Source: Agromyces italicus DSM 16388
Lineage (GTDB): Bacteria; Actinomycetota; Actinomycetes; Actinomycetales; Microbacteriaceae
Assembly: GCF_000421545.1 (NCBI RefSeq)
Contig: NZ_ATXF01000006.1
Location: forward strand, 62,001-126,000
Direction of reading: 5' to 3'
DNA: 64,000 nucleotides
The translations under genes were made by a program, and so were the position numbers. Under the pieces are notes generated by a model that had not been told where the DNA came from, did no database searches, and was given only the letters and a program-made list of their open reading frames with translations. Of the stretch, positions 1 to 7,320 are shown piece after piece; the first letter of the stretch is position 1; each line of letters begins with the position of its first letter.

Positions 1-263
1 CGGTGCTCAGCCAGTCGGCACGGCTCGTGCGCGAGCAGATCCGGCTGCAGGCCGAGTTCGGCCCCCTGCTGCTGCTCGCCTTCGGTGACGATCGGGAGCG
101 AGCGGAGGCCGCGGCGGTGAACCGCCGCATCGTCCGCGCGGTCGCCGCGCACCGGCCCTCGAAGGCGCGCGAGGCCGCTGGCGCGCTCGTCACCTCGCTG
201 GCGACCCACCTGCTGCAGGCGAAGGCCCGAGTCGAACGAGGGGGCGGCATCGATGAGCGCTGA
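1..263 (+). CDS. GntR-family regulator, C-terminal end only (5' truncated by window edge)
   Basis: Only the last ~86 codons are present; the frame is open to the left edge, so the real start lies outside the window. The helical sequence with regularly spaced His, Arg and Ala (AVAAHRPSKAREAAGALVTS followed by a helix ending LLQAKARVE) resembles the final helices of the FCD effector domain of FadR-type GntR repressors. The DNA-binding domain is not visible, so the family call rests on this tail and on context. It overlaps the Cache gene by 11 nt and is therefore likely co-transcribed with it. By position it is the likely regulator of the downstream aldehyde dehydrogenase and permease, which share an upstream motif. 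Confidence 0.55.
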   Translation, partial: VLSQSARLVREQIRLQAEFGPLLLLAFGDDRERAEAAAVNRRIVRAVAAHRPSKAREAAGALVTSLATHLLQAKARVERGGGIDER

Positions 264-1020
264 CCTCACGTCTCCGATCGGGGCGCAACCGGCCGCCGAG
301 GCCGTCGCCGACCTCTTCGCGCGGGTGTTCGACCGACTCGCCCAGTGGCGCTCACCCATCGAGCAGGCGATCGCCCCGGCGATCCGCTCGCTCGCCGACC
401 CGGCCGCCGTGACCGGAGAGGTGCGCCCCGCCGACCTCGACCAGGTCGTCGCCGGTCTCGTGCTGCCGCGGTTGACCGAGCCCGATCCGCTCCTCGTGGG
501 CGCGGGCTTCATCGCCGACGGCGAGATCGTGCGCGGCCGCGACGTGCACTTCGCCTGGTGGCTCGGCGCGCTCGACGACAACCCCGTGCTCGGCTCGACC
601 GACACCCCGACCCGGCTCGACCTCTCGACCCGCGGGTACACCGAGTACCTCCGCGACTTCCGCGCCCTCGAGTGGTACCGCATCCCGGCCACGACGCGGC
701 ATGCCCACGTCACCGGCCCGTATGTCGACCACCTGTGCACGTGCGACTACATCCTCACGCTGACGATGCCCGTGCACGCGCCCGACGGCGAACGCATGGT
801 CGGCGTGGTCGGCGCCGACATCTCGGTGCGCCGCCTCGAGCAGGAGCTGCTGCCCCGCTTCCTCGCCGTCGCCGCCCCGCTCGCGCTCGTCAACGCCGAC
901 GGTCGCGTCGTGCTCTCGACCGACCCCGAGCTCCAGGTCGGTCAGCTGGCGGATGCCTCGGCGGCGACCTCCCTCGAGTGCCCGGGCACGCCGTTCCGCG
1001 TGCTCGTCGGCGACGAGTAG
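253..1020 (+). CDS. Soluble Cache-domain sensor protein
   Basis: 255 aa with no signal peptide and no membrane segment, although Cache domains are usually extracellular parts of receptors. The core shows the usual landmarks: an aromatic strand (FAWWLG, ~residues 97-102), the EWYR segment (~139-142), GPYVDHL (~155-161) and the final GVVGADIS strand, which carries the conserved Asp that binds amines or amino acids in dCache_1 sensors. The ATG overlaps the end of the GntR-type gene, so the two are coupled. I infer a cytoplasmic ligand-binding partner for the regulator, perhaps sensing an amine or amino acid, because the genes that follow handle such compounds. The ligand is not known. Confidence 0.7.
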   Translation: MSADLTSPIGAQPAAEAVADLFARVFDRLAQWRSPIEQAIAPAIRSLADPAAVTGEVRPADLDQVVAGLVLPRLTEPDPLLVGAGFIADGEIVRGRDVHFAWWLGALDDNPVLGSTDTPTRLDLSTRGYTEYLRDFRALEWYRIPATTRHAHVTGPYVDHLCTCDYILTLTMPVHAPDGERMVGVVGADISVRRLEQELLPRFLAVAAPLALVNADGRVVLSTDPELQVGQLADASAATSLECPGTPFRVLVGDE

Positions 1021-1150
1021 TCGGGCGCCGGCAGCGGGTCGCCGATCGGCGACGAGCACCGTCGATTCGGGCTGCAGGCTCCGCCCCATGGAGGCGCAGC
1101 CGATGCGAGTCGGTGCGGCTGAGCATTCCCTGCGATCGGGTCGAGAAGAA

Positions 1151-1170
1151 TCATCCGTTGTTATATCTTT
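1151..1170. promoter_or_regulatory. Motif copy 1, upstream of the aldehyde dehydrogenase
   Basis: TCATCCGTTGTTATATCTTT lies 86 nt before the aldehyde dehydrogenase start. It matches 16 of 20 positions with a sequence 85 nt before the APC permease start at 3372. Both copies are AT-rich islands in GC-rich DNA and sit at the same distance from the start codon. A shared promoter with operator is the simplest reading, and the GntR-type regulator at the left edge is the obvious candidate protein. Confidence 0.5.
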
Positions 1171-1256
1171 GACAGACGAGCGTATGCACCGCGGCAGACG
1201 ACCCCTCAGACAGGCCCCGGCCGACTGGCGTGCGTGCCCCGAGAAGGAGAATCCCC

Positions 1257-2621
1257 ATGCCCTATGCCGTGACCAATCCCGCCACCGGCGAGGTCGTCAA
1301 GAGCTTCGACACCGTCACCGATGAGGCGCTCCAGGCCGCGATCGCCTCGGCCGACGAGGCCCACCGCGGCTGGTCGAAGCAATCGACCGTCGCCGAGCGC
1401 GCCGCACTCGTCCGCCGCGTCGCCGAGCTCCACAACGAACGCGTCGACGAGCTCGCCGACATCATCGTGCGCGAGATGGGCAAACCGCGCGAGCAGGCCG
1501 TCGGCGAGGTCGAGTTCTCGGCCGCGATCTACGAGTACTACGCCGACCACGCCGAGGCGCTCCTGAAGGACGAGCAGATCGAGCTCCTCGCCGGCGAGGG
1601 TTCAGCGCTCATCCGCCGTTCGTCGCTCGGCGTGCTGCTCGGCATCATGCCGTGGAACTTCCCGTACTACCAGGTCGCCCGCTTCGCCGGCCCGAACCTC
1701 ATCATCGGCAACACGATCCTGCTGAAGCACGCCGAGCAGTGCCCCGAGTCGGCCGCGGCGATCGAGCGCATCTTCCTCGACGCCGGCTTCCCCGAGGGCG
1801 CCTACGTCAACCTCTACGCCTCGCACGAGCAGATCGAGACCGTGATCGGCGACCGCCGCGTGCAGGGCGTCTCGCTGACGGGCTCCGAGCGCGCCGGCGC
1901 GATCGTCGCCGAGATCGCGGGCCGCCACCTCAAGAAGGTCGTGCTCGAGCTCGGCGGCTCCGACCCCTTCATCCTGCTCTCGACCGACGACCTCGATGCC
2001 ACCGTCGAGGCCGCGACCTTCGCCCGCGTCGACAACAACGGCCAGGCCTGCAACGCCGCGAAGCGCTTCATCGTCGTCGAAGACCTCTACGAGCCCTTCC
2101 TCGAGAAGTTCACCGCCGCGATGAACGCGGTCGAAGAGGGCGACCCGGCCGCCGACGGCACCGCGCTCGGCCCGCTCTCGTCGGCGAAGGCCGCCGAAGG
2201 TCTCGCCGAGCAGGTCGAGCGGGCGGTCGCGCAGGGTGCGACGCTGCACTCGGGTGGCCGGAAGAACGGCAACTACTACTCGGCGACGATCCTCACCGAC
2301 GTGCAGCCCGGCTCCGACGCGTTCCACGAGGAGTTCTTCGGCCCGGTCGCGCAGGTCTTCAAGGTCGCCGACGAGACCGCAGCGATCGAGCTCGCGAACG
2401 ACACCCCGTTCGGTCTCGGCTCGTACGTCTTCACGACCGACGCCGAGCAGGCGCTGCGCGTCGCCGACGGCATCGAGGCCGGCATGGTCTTCGTGAACCT
2501 GGTCGGCGCCGACGGCGCCGAGCTGCCCTTCGGCGGCGTGAAGCGCTCGGGCTCGGGCCGCGAACTCGGTCGCTTCGGCGCCGACGAGTTCGTCAACAAG
2601 AAGATGATCCGCATCGGCTGA
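1257..2621 (+). CDS. NAD(P)-dependent succinate-semialdehyde dehydrogenase (Sad/YneI type)
   Basis: 454 aa aldehyde dehydrogenase. The start is the ATG at 1257 behind GAGAAGGAG; a longer in-frame reading lacks a ribosome site. Catalytic residues are visible: the general base Glu231 in LELGGSDPF and the nucleophile Cys265 in NNGQACNAAKRF. The GSDPF and NNGQAC variants and the C-terminal FGGVKRSGSGREL resemble E. coli Sad (YneI) rather than GabD. It would oxidise succinate semialdehyde or a related omega-aldehyde to the acid in GABA or amine catabolism. A strong terminator follows at once, so it is probably monocistronic. A second, GabD-like enzyme is at 41.5-43.0 kb. Confidence 0.92.
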   Translation: MPYAVTNPATGEVVKSFDTVTDEALQAAIASADEAHRGWSKQSTVAERAALVRRVAELHNERVDELADIIVREMGKPREQAVGEVEFSAAIYEYYADHAEALLKDEQIELLAGEGSALIRRSSLGVLLGIMPWNFPYYQVARFAGPNLIIGNTILLKHAEQCPESAAAIERIFLDAGFPEGAYVNLYASHEQIETVIGDRRVQGVSLTGSERAGAIVAEIAGRHLKKVVLELGGSDPFILLSTDDLDATVEAATFARVDNNGQACNAAKRFIVVEDLYEPFLEKFTAAMNAVEEGDPAADGTALGPLSSAKAAEGLAEQVERAVAQGATLHSGGRKNGNYYSATILTDVQPGSDAFHEEFFGPVAQVFKVADETAAIELANDTPFGLGSYVFTTDAEQALRVADGIEAGMVFVNLVGADGAELPFGGVKRSGSGRELGRFGADEFVNKKMIRIG

Positions 2622-2637
2622 TCGCCGCTTCACGGCC

Positions 2638-2667
2638 GGATGCCCCGGGGTTCGCCCCGGGGCATCC
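2638..2667 (+). terminator. Terminator hairpin after the aldehyde dehydrogenase
   Basis: A perfect 13-bp stem (GGATGCCCCGGGG with its complement) closed by a TTCG tetraloop, 16 nt after the stop codon and followed by a pyrimidine-rich run (GTCGTTCTCTCTC). Confidence 0.85.
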
Positions 2668-2718
2668 GTCGTTCTCTCTCCCCCCGCACCCCGCGCCCCG
2701 CCCCCCGGCCCCCGGGGG

Positions 2719-2792
2719 TTTACAGGACATCTCGGGATCGACAGGACGATCTAGGCCGGAGTCGTCCTGTAATTCGCGACATGTCCTGTAAA
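2719..2792. repeat. Four-box palindromic repeat, copy 1 (74 nt)
   Basis: Two direct ACAGGAC boxes (2722-2728, 2741-2747) face two inverted GTCCTGT boxes (2764-2770, 2783-2789). Box starts are 19 nt apart on each side and the inner pair starts 23 nt apart. The outer arms extend to TTTACAGGACAT and ATGTCCTGTAAA and are bordered by G/C runs. The element lies between two convergent genes. Copies 2 and 3 are at 29527-29599 and 39949-40022. Confidence 0.88.
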
Positions 2793-2849
2793 CCCGGGGT
2801 GGGGAGGGTGGAGAGGGCGGAGAGGGTGGGCGGGGCGGCAGGGCGCGGC

Positions 2850-3221
2850 TCAGCGCTTGCGCCGGTCGAGCTGGGCGTCGATCTGCGCGATGCGTTCTGT
2901 GAAGATGCGGCGCAGCAGCGCGTCGGGCACCGGATGCTCCGCCGTGAACTGGAGGGCACCGGGCGACCACCTCAGGCCCGCCTCGTCGAGCTCGGCCGCG
3001 AGCCCCGGCAGAATCGTCCCGTTGAACGGGTAGAGGCCGAGGTGCTGCTTCGCCTCGAGTGCTGCCGCGAGCCCCTTGCCCCGGTGAAGCAGCGCGGGCA
3101 TGCCGTAGCTCTCCCCCTCCGCGGCATCGGGCGAGAGTTCGCGCGCGACCGCGATGACGTGCTCGAGCGCCGCGCGGTTCTCGCCGTCGCGCTCGGCGAG
3201 GTAGTCGGTGACGGTTCCCAT
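2850..3221 (-). CDS. DUF1801 / YdhG-like small protein
   Basis: 123 aa, ATG start. It has the compact DUF1801 pattern: a helical N-terminus (TVTDYLAERDGENRAALEHV), GESYGMPALLHRGKGLAAA at about residues 56-74, HLGLYPFNGTILPGL around 80-94, then LRWSPGALQFTAEHPVPDALL and a C-terminal helix with IAQID. Family members have a YdhG/YjbR-like fold, and some are annotated as iron chaperones on thin evidence. It converges on the aldehyde dehydrogenase with the four-box repeat between them. No functional link to its neighbours is evident. Confidence 0.83.
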   Translation of the reverse strand: MGTVTDYLAERDGENRAALEHVIAVARELSPDAAEGESYGMPALLHRGKGLAAALEAKQHLGLYPFNGTILPGLAAELDEAGLRWSPGALQFTAEHPVPDALLRRIFTERIAQIDAQLDRRKR

Positions 3222-3266
3222 GCCCGCATCCTGCCACGCGGCTCGGCACGCGGCATCCCGACTTAA

Positions 3267-3286
3267 TCATTCGGTGCTATAGCTTT
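3267..3286. promoter_or_regulatory. Motif copy 2, upstream of the APC permease
   Basis: TCATTCGGTGCTATAGCTTT, 16/20 identical to the copy at 1151-1170. The conserved positions give TCATNCGNTGNTATANCTTT. The spacing to the start codon (85 nt) is almost the same as in copy 1 (86 nt). Confidence 0.5.
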
Positions 3287-3371
3287 AGCGCCGGATGTTT
3301 CGTTATGCTGTCCCGTACCGTGCGCCCGCGGGGAGGGTGGGGGCAAGATCAACGCCGATCGAAAGGGCATC

Positions 3372-4898
3372 ATGCCAGCAGAACCCACGCCGAACCAGCT
3401 CGGCGACGACGAACATCTGAAGGTCCTCGGCTACGAGGGCTCGTTCAACCGTTCGATGAGCCTCTGGGCGAACTTCGCCCTCGGTTTCACCTACCTCTCG
3501 CCCCTCGTCGGCGTCTACTCGCTCTTCGCGACCGCGCTCGCGACCGGCGGGCCGCCCTCGGTCTGGTGGATCGTCATCGTCGGTGCCGGCCAGCTGCTCG
3601 TCTCGCTGGTGTTCGGCGAGGTCGTCTCGCAGTACCCGATCCACGGCGGCATCTACCCCTGGGCCCGGCGCCTCTGGGGCCGCCGCTACGCGTGGATGGC
3701 CGCCTGGGTGTACATCTGGGCCATGATCGTCACGATCACCTCGGTCGCCGAGTTCGGCTCGGGCTTCGTGGCAAGCCTGTTCGAGCTCGAGCTCACCCCG
3801 ACGATCAACCTTGTGATCACGCTGGCGCTGCTCCTCGCCGCGTTCGTCTTCAACTTCTCGGGCACCAAGACGCTCGCCCGCGTCGCGCAGATCGGGCTCG
3901 CCGCCGAGCTCGTCGGCGTCATCGGCCTCGGCCTCTACCTGCTGATCTTCCAGCGCAAGCAGGAGTTCAGCGTGTTCTTCGACACGATGGGCGTGCAGGG
4001 CGACGGCAGCTACCTCACCGCGTTCATGGGCGCCGCCCTCGCCGGGCTCTTCCTGTTCTACGGCTTCGAGGCATGCGGCGACGTCGCCGAAGAGGTCTCG
4101 AACCCCGCACGGCGCATACCGAAGGCGATGATGATGACGATCCTCGTCGGCGGCGTCTCCGCGCTCTTCTCCTTCGGCGGCTACGTGCTCGCGGCGCCCG
4201 ACCTCGCCGCGATCGTCGCGGGCGACGACCCCGACCCGATTCCCAGCATTCTCGAGTCGACGCTCGGGCCGGTCGGCGCGAAGCTCTTCCTCGTCGTCGC
4301 CGTGACCGCGTTCGTCTCGTGCGTGCTGAGCCTGCAGGCCGCCGCGAGCCGGCTGCTCTTCTCCTTCGCCCGCGACGGCATGGTCCCGGGCCACCGCTGG
4401 CTCGCGAAAGTCTCGGAGAAGAACAAGGTGCCGACGAACGCGCTCATCGTGGCGTGCACCGTGCCGGCCCTGCTCGCCGTGCTCATCTTCCTGAACGACG
4501 GCCTGCTCGTGCCGATCACCTCGTTCGCGGTACTCGGCATCTACGTGGCCTTCCAGATGGTCGTGCTCGCGGCGCTCCGCCAGCGCCTCAAGGGGTGGAG
4601 GCCGGCCGGTCCCTTCTCGCTCGGCGGGCTGGGCTTCGTCGTGAACGCACTCGCGCTCGCCTACGGCGTGTTCGCCATGGTGCTGCTCGCGACGCCCGGT
4701 GCCACCGGCGAGTTCTTCACCGACTACGTCGTGCTCATCGGCCTCGGCATCGTCGTGATCTCGGGCGCGCTCTACCTCTTCATCGCCCGACCCGACCGTA
4801 AGTCCGACGCCCCCGCGGGCGACGCGATCGCGGTCGCCGACGAGATCCGCACGCGCACCGGCGCGACCGCCGCGGTCGACGTGCCCACGGCGCGCTGA
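3372..4898 (+). CDS. APC-superfamily amino acid / amine permease
   Basis: 508 aa inner-membrane transporter with about 12 hydrophobic segments. The N-terminal SMSLWANFALGFTYLSPLVG region and the EVVSQYPIHGGIYPWAR loop match the unwound first helix and following loop of APC (ACT-like) permeases. FEACGDVAEEVSNPARRIPKAM is the typical cytoplasmic loop after TM6. The start ATG follows GAAAGGG. The C-terminal tail (from ~residue 475) is hydrophilic. Context with a semialdehyde dehydrogenase and a shared upstream motif suggests uptake of GABA, a polyamine or an amino acid that is degraded through a semialdehyde; the substrate itself cannot be read from sequence. Confidence 0.92.
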   Translation: MPAEPTPNQLGDDEHLKVLGYEGSFNRSMSLWANFALGFTYLSPLVGVYSLFATALATGGPPSVWWIVIVGAGQLLVSLVFGEVVSQYPIHGGIYPWARRLWGRRYAWMAAWVYIWAMIVTITSVAEFGSGFVASLFELELTPTINLVITLALLLAAFVFNFSGTKTLARVAQIGLAAELVGVIGLGLYLLIFQRKQEFSVFFDTMGVQGDGSYLTAFMGAALAGLFLFYGFEACGDVAEEVSNPARRIPKAMMMTILVGGVSALFSFGGYVLAAPDLAAIVAGDDPDPIPSILESTLGPVGAKLFLVVAVTAFVSCVLSLQAAASRLLFSFARDGMVPGHRWLAKVSEKNKVPTNALIVACTVPALLAVLIFLNDGLLVPITSFAVLGIYVAFQMVVLAALRQRLKGWRPAGPFSLGGLGFVVNALALAYGVFAMVLLATPGATGEFFTDYVVLIGLGIVVISGALYLFIARPDRKSDAPAGDAIAVADEIRTRTGATAAVDVPTAR

Positions 4899-5049
4899 CC
4901 CCGCCCTCGCCCGCACGCTCCGTTCCGGGGGCGGCGCCGCATTCGGCCCCGATCGTGGGGCTGATGGCGCCACCCCCGGTTCGCACGTGCGAGCGAGCGC
5001 AGGAGCCTACAACCGGGCAGGGCGGATGCCTCGCGCCAGCGCGTCGGCG

Positions 5050-5055
5050 TAGGGT
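5050..5055 (+). promoter_or_regulatory. -10 hexamer of a probable leaderless acyP transcript
   Basis: TAGGGT ends 6 nt before the acylphosphatase ATG and no ribosome-binding site is present, the usual signature of leaderless genes in actinobacteria. Confidence 0.45.
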
Positions 5056-5061
5056 GACGGC

Positions 5062-5334
5062 ATGAGGGTGGTTCGACGGAACGTGGTCGTGCGCGGGCGA
5101 GTGCAGGGCGTCGGATTCCGCTTCGAGACCCGCGCCGCGGCGAAGCGCCTGCACGTCAGCGGCTGGGTCCGCAATCGCGAGGACGGCACCGTCGAGGCCG
5201 AGATCGAGGGCCACGAGGCATCCGTCGCTGCGATGCTCGACTGGCTGCACGACGGCCCGCCGGGCGCGCACGTCGTCGGAGTCGACCTGACCGAGATCGA
5301 GCCGATCGGCGTGCCCGGATTCACCGTGCGATGA
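5062..5334 (+). CDS. acyP: Acylphosphatase
   Basis: 90 aa, the normal length for the family. The signature is intact: VVRGRVQGVGFRFETRAAAKRL holds the phosphate-binding loop and catalytic Arg20, and GWVRNREDGTVE holds the second catalytic residue, Asn38. The enzyme hydrolyses acyl phosphates such as 1,3-bisphosphoglycerate and is cytoplasmic. The gene is probably transcribed alone from a leaderless promoter. The SPW-protein gene follows 82 nt later with its own ribosome site. Confidence 0.95.
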   Translation: MRVVRRNVVVRGRVQGVGFRFETRAAAKRLHVSGWVRNREDGTVEAEIEGHEASVAAMLDWLHDGPPGAHVVGVDLTEIEPIGVPGFTVR

Positions 5335-5416
5335 GTTGTTGACCGCGGGATCGCGCGGTCGTACCTTTGAAGTGACCCCCGAATGGGAGCCACCGACCTT
5401 GAGGAGGCTGGTTTCT

Positions 5417-5776
5417 ATGAAGAAGTGGACTCGCTGGGAAGACTGGGTCGCGATCGCCGCCGGTGCCGCCGCGGTGATCTCGGCGATGATCCTTCCCCCG
5501 ATGGGCGCGTCGGTCGCACTGATGCTGGTGCTGGGCGCGCTGCTGATCATCTCCGGGCTGGTCAATCTCGCCATGCCGGGCATGGTCGCGATGGAGTACA
5601 TCCAGGCCGCGCTCGGCGCCCTGCTCATCCTCTCGCCGTGGATGGGCGGCTATGCCGACGCGATGACCTTCGGGGCTGCCTGGATGTCGTGGATCTGCGG
5701 CGCCGTCGCCCTCGTGGTCGCCCTGCTCGCCATCCGGCCGAGCATGCAGGCTCATCACGACGCCGTCCCGCACTGA
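5417..5776 (+). CDS. SPW-repeat membrane protein
   Basis: 119 aa with four predicted membrane helices arranged as two SPW repeats. The first begins at TRWEDWVAIAAG; the diagnostic Ser-Pro-Trp occurs in LILSPWMGG at about residues 74-76, followed by MSWICGAV. The ATG at 5417 is chosen because GAGGAGG lies just upstream and it yields a normal short, charged N-terminus. The molecular function of SPW proteins is unknown. Transcription ends at the strong hairpin at 5801-5833. Confidence 0.85.
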   Translation: MKKWTRWEDWVAIAAGAAAVISAMILPPMGASVALMLVLGALLIISGLVNLAMPGMVAMEYIQAALGALLILSPWMGGYADAMTFGAAWMSWICGAVALVVALLAIRPSMQAHHDAVPH

Positions 5777-5800
5777 CCCGGCGCGCTGCGCGCGGACGGC

Positions 5801-5833
5801 GAAGACCCCGCCGGGCATACCGGCGGGGTCTTC
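5801..5833. terminator. Bidirectional terminator between the SPW gene and rplA
   Basis: A perfect 14-bp stem (GAAGACCCCGCCGG with its complement) and a GCATA loop. It lies between convergent genes; because the stem ends in GAAGA/TCTTC, it offers a short T-containing tail on both strands. Confidence 0.9.
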
Positions 5834-5839
5834 TCGGAT

Positions 5840-5899
5840 CTCGATACGCTTCGCTACTCGATCACCGGGGTGATACGCGCTTCGCGCTCCTCGATCACC
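5840..5899. repeat. Tandem interspersed repeats (GATACGC...GATCACC type)
   Basis: Two related units, 5840-5866 and 5870-5899, each ending in CTCGATCACC or ACTCGATCACC and each with an internal self-complementary TACGC/GCGAAGC core. Unit 2 also has GTGAT/ATCAC ends, so it can form a hairpin by itself. From memory, similar short repeats are frequent in Microbacteriaceae intergenic regions. Confidence 0.7.
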
Positions 5900-5905
5900 C
5901 GTGGA

Positions 5906-6595
5906 TCAGATGGCGTTGACGTCCAGGGGGATGCCGGGGCCGAACGTGGTCGACACGGCGCCCTTCTGGATGTAGCGACCCTTCGAGCTCGACGGCTTGA
6001 GACGGAGGACCTCTTCGAGCGCCGCCTTGGCGTTCTCTTCGAGCTGCTCGGTCGTGAACGAGGCCTTGCCGACGACGAAGTGCACGTTGGCGTGCTTGTC
6101 GACGCGGAACTCGATCTTGCCGCCCTTGATGTCGGAGACGGCCTGGCCCACGTTCGGGGTCACGGTGCCGGTCTTCGGGTTGGGCATGAGGCCGCGGGGG
6201 CCGAGCACCTTGCCGAGACGACCGACCTGGCCCATGAGCTCGGGGGTCGAGACCGCCGAGTCGAACGCGGTGTAGCCCGCGGCGACCTTCTCGATGAGCT
6301 CGGCGCCGCCGACCTCGTCGGCGCCGGCGGCGATGGCCGCCTCGGCGGCGGGGCCGGTCGCGAACACGATGACGCGAGCGGTCTTGCCGGTGCCGTGCGG
6401 GAGGATGACGGTGCCGCGCACCATCTGGTCGGCCTTGCGGGGGTCGACGCCGAGCTTCAGCGCGACCTCGACGGTCGAGTCGAACTTCGCCGAGCCGGTC
6501 TCCTTCGCGAGGGCCACGGCCTCGCTCGGGGTGTAGAACTTGCCGTCTTCGATCTTCTCGGCCGCGGCGCGGTAGGCCTTGGACTTCTGTGCCAT
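5906..6595 (-). CDS. rplA: 50S ribosomal protein L1
   Basis: 229 aa, normal for L1. The start is the ATG at 6595 ([15 protein letters not shown]), preceded on the minus strand by CTCAAGGAGAAGCAAC; the longer open frame is non-coding leader. Family landmarks include [31 protein letters not shown] and [15 protein letters not shown]1 sits on the large-subunit stalk and often represses its own operon by binding the mRNA. It follows rplK with an unusually palindrome-rich gap of 144 nt. Confidence 0.98.
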   Translation of the reverse strand: MAQKSKAYRAAAEKIEDGKFYTPSEAVALAKETGSAKFDSTVEVALKLGVDPRKADQMVRGTVILPHGTGKTARVIVFATGPAAEAAIAAGADEVGGAELIEKVAAGYTAFDSAVSTPELMGQVGRLGKVLGPRGLMPNPKTGTVTPNVGQAVSDIKGGKIEFRVDKHANVHFVVGKASFTTEQLEENAKAALEEVLRLKPSSSKGRYIQKGAVSTTFGPGIPLDVNAI

Positions 6596-6666
6596 GTTGC
6601 TTCTCCTTGAGAGAGTGTGGTCATCTGCGCCTGGCGGGCGCTGCCACTGATGCTGAGTTCTGGTGA

Positions 6667-6686
6667 ACGGATGTCGCGACATCCGT
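6667..6686. repeat. 20-bp perfect palindrome in the rplK-rplA gap
   Basis: ACGGATGTCG followed directly by its reverse complement, with no spacer. As RNA it could form a hairpin with a short loop between rplK and rplA. Confidence 0.8.
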
Positions 6687-6693
6687 CGATCCA

Positions 6694-6732
6694 CGGGTTT
6701 CGAGACGGTCGCTGGGCGACCTCCTCAACCCG
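6694..6732. repeat. Interspersed palindromic repeat in the rplK-rplA gap
   Basis: Outer arms CGGGTT/AACCCG enclose inner arms GGTCGC/GCGACC (6707-6712, 6716-6721), with the CGAGAC and CTCCTC segments typical of GGTTGAGGAG...CGAAACC-type actinobacterial repeats. Confidence 0.65.
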
Positions 6733-6739
6733 CAGATGG

Positions 6740-7168
6740 TTATTCGACCGTGATGCCCATCGAGCGAGCGGTGCCTGCGATGATCTTCGACGCGGCGTCG
6801 AGGTCGTTCGCGTTGAGGTCGGCCATCTTCTGCTCGGCGATCGCGCGGACCTGGTCCTGCGAGAGCTTGCCGACCTTGGTGGTGTGCGGGACGCCAGAAC
6901 CCTTGGCGACGCCGGCGGCCTTCTTGATGAGCTCGGCGGCGGGCGGGGTCTTCAGGATGAAGGTGAACGAGCGGTCTTCGTAGACCGTGATCTCGACGGG
7001 GATCACATTGCCGCGCTGCGACTCGGTCGCCGCGTTGTAGGCCTTGCAGAACTCCATGATGTTCACGCCGTGCTGACCAAGGGCCGGACCGATGGGCGGT
7101 GCGGGGTTGGCGGCGCCGGCGTTGATCTGAAGCTTGATCAGACCAGTGACCTTCTTCTTCGGTGCCAT
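6740..7168 (-). CDS. rplK: 50S ribosomal protein L11
   Basis: 142 aa. [40 protein letters not shown] is the highly conserved N-terminus with the proline-rich switch region bound by thiostrepton-type antibiotics. The C-terminal RNA-binding domain ends in [13 protein letters not shown]11 with 23S rRNA forms the GTPase-associated centre and is needed for RelA-type stringent signalling. It stands in the standard nusG-rplK-rplA order, 152 nt downstream of nusG. Confidence 0.98.
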   Translation of the reverse strand: MAPKKKVTGLIKLQINAGAANPAPPIGPALGQHGVNIMEFCKAYNAATESQRGNVIPVEITVYEDRSFTFILKTPPAAELIKKAAGVAKGSGVPHTTKVGKLSQDQVRAIAEQKMADLNANDLDAASKIIAGTARSMGITVE

Positions 7169-7320
7169 GATTTCTCTCTTTCTGATCGAACGCCCTGGCG
7201 GGCACTCTCCCGTCGCTCCGGCCGTTCCGGAGGGCGGTGGTTCGTGTGGGTTCGGCGGGCCGAACGCAGCACAACCCTCCGAGTATACCGGAGGGCTGGC
7301 TGTGGAGCTTTTGTGGAGTC

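Noticed and set aside
4945..4961. Terminator for the APC permease (GCCCC...GGGGC)
   Set aside because: Only a 5-bp stem; such stems are common by chance in this base composition.
3303..4973. Long minus-strand open frame (556 codons) opposite the APC permease, and similar long frames opposite most genes (for example 8674-10143, 37422-39767, 39912-41717)
   Set aside because: They mirror genes with intact motifs on the other strand; their proteins are Arg/Glu/Asp/His-rich and without domains, as expected for the reverse frame of high-GC genes.
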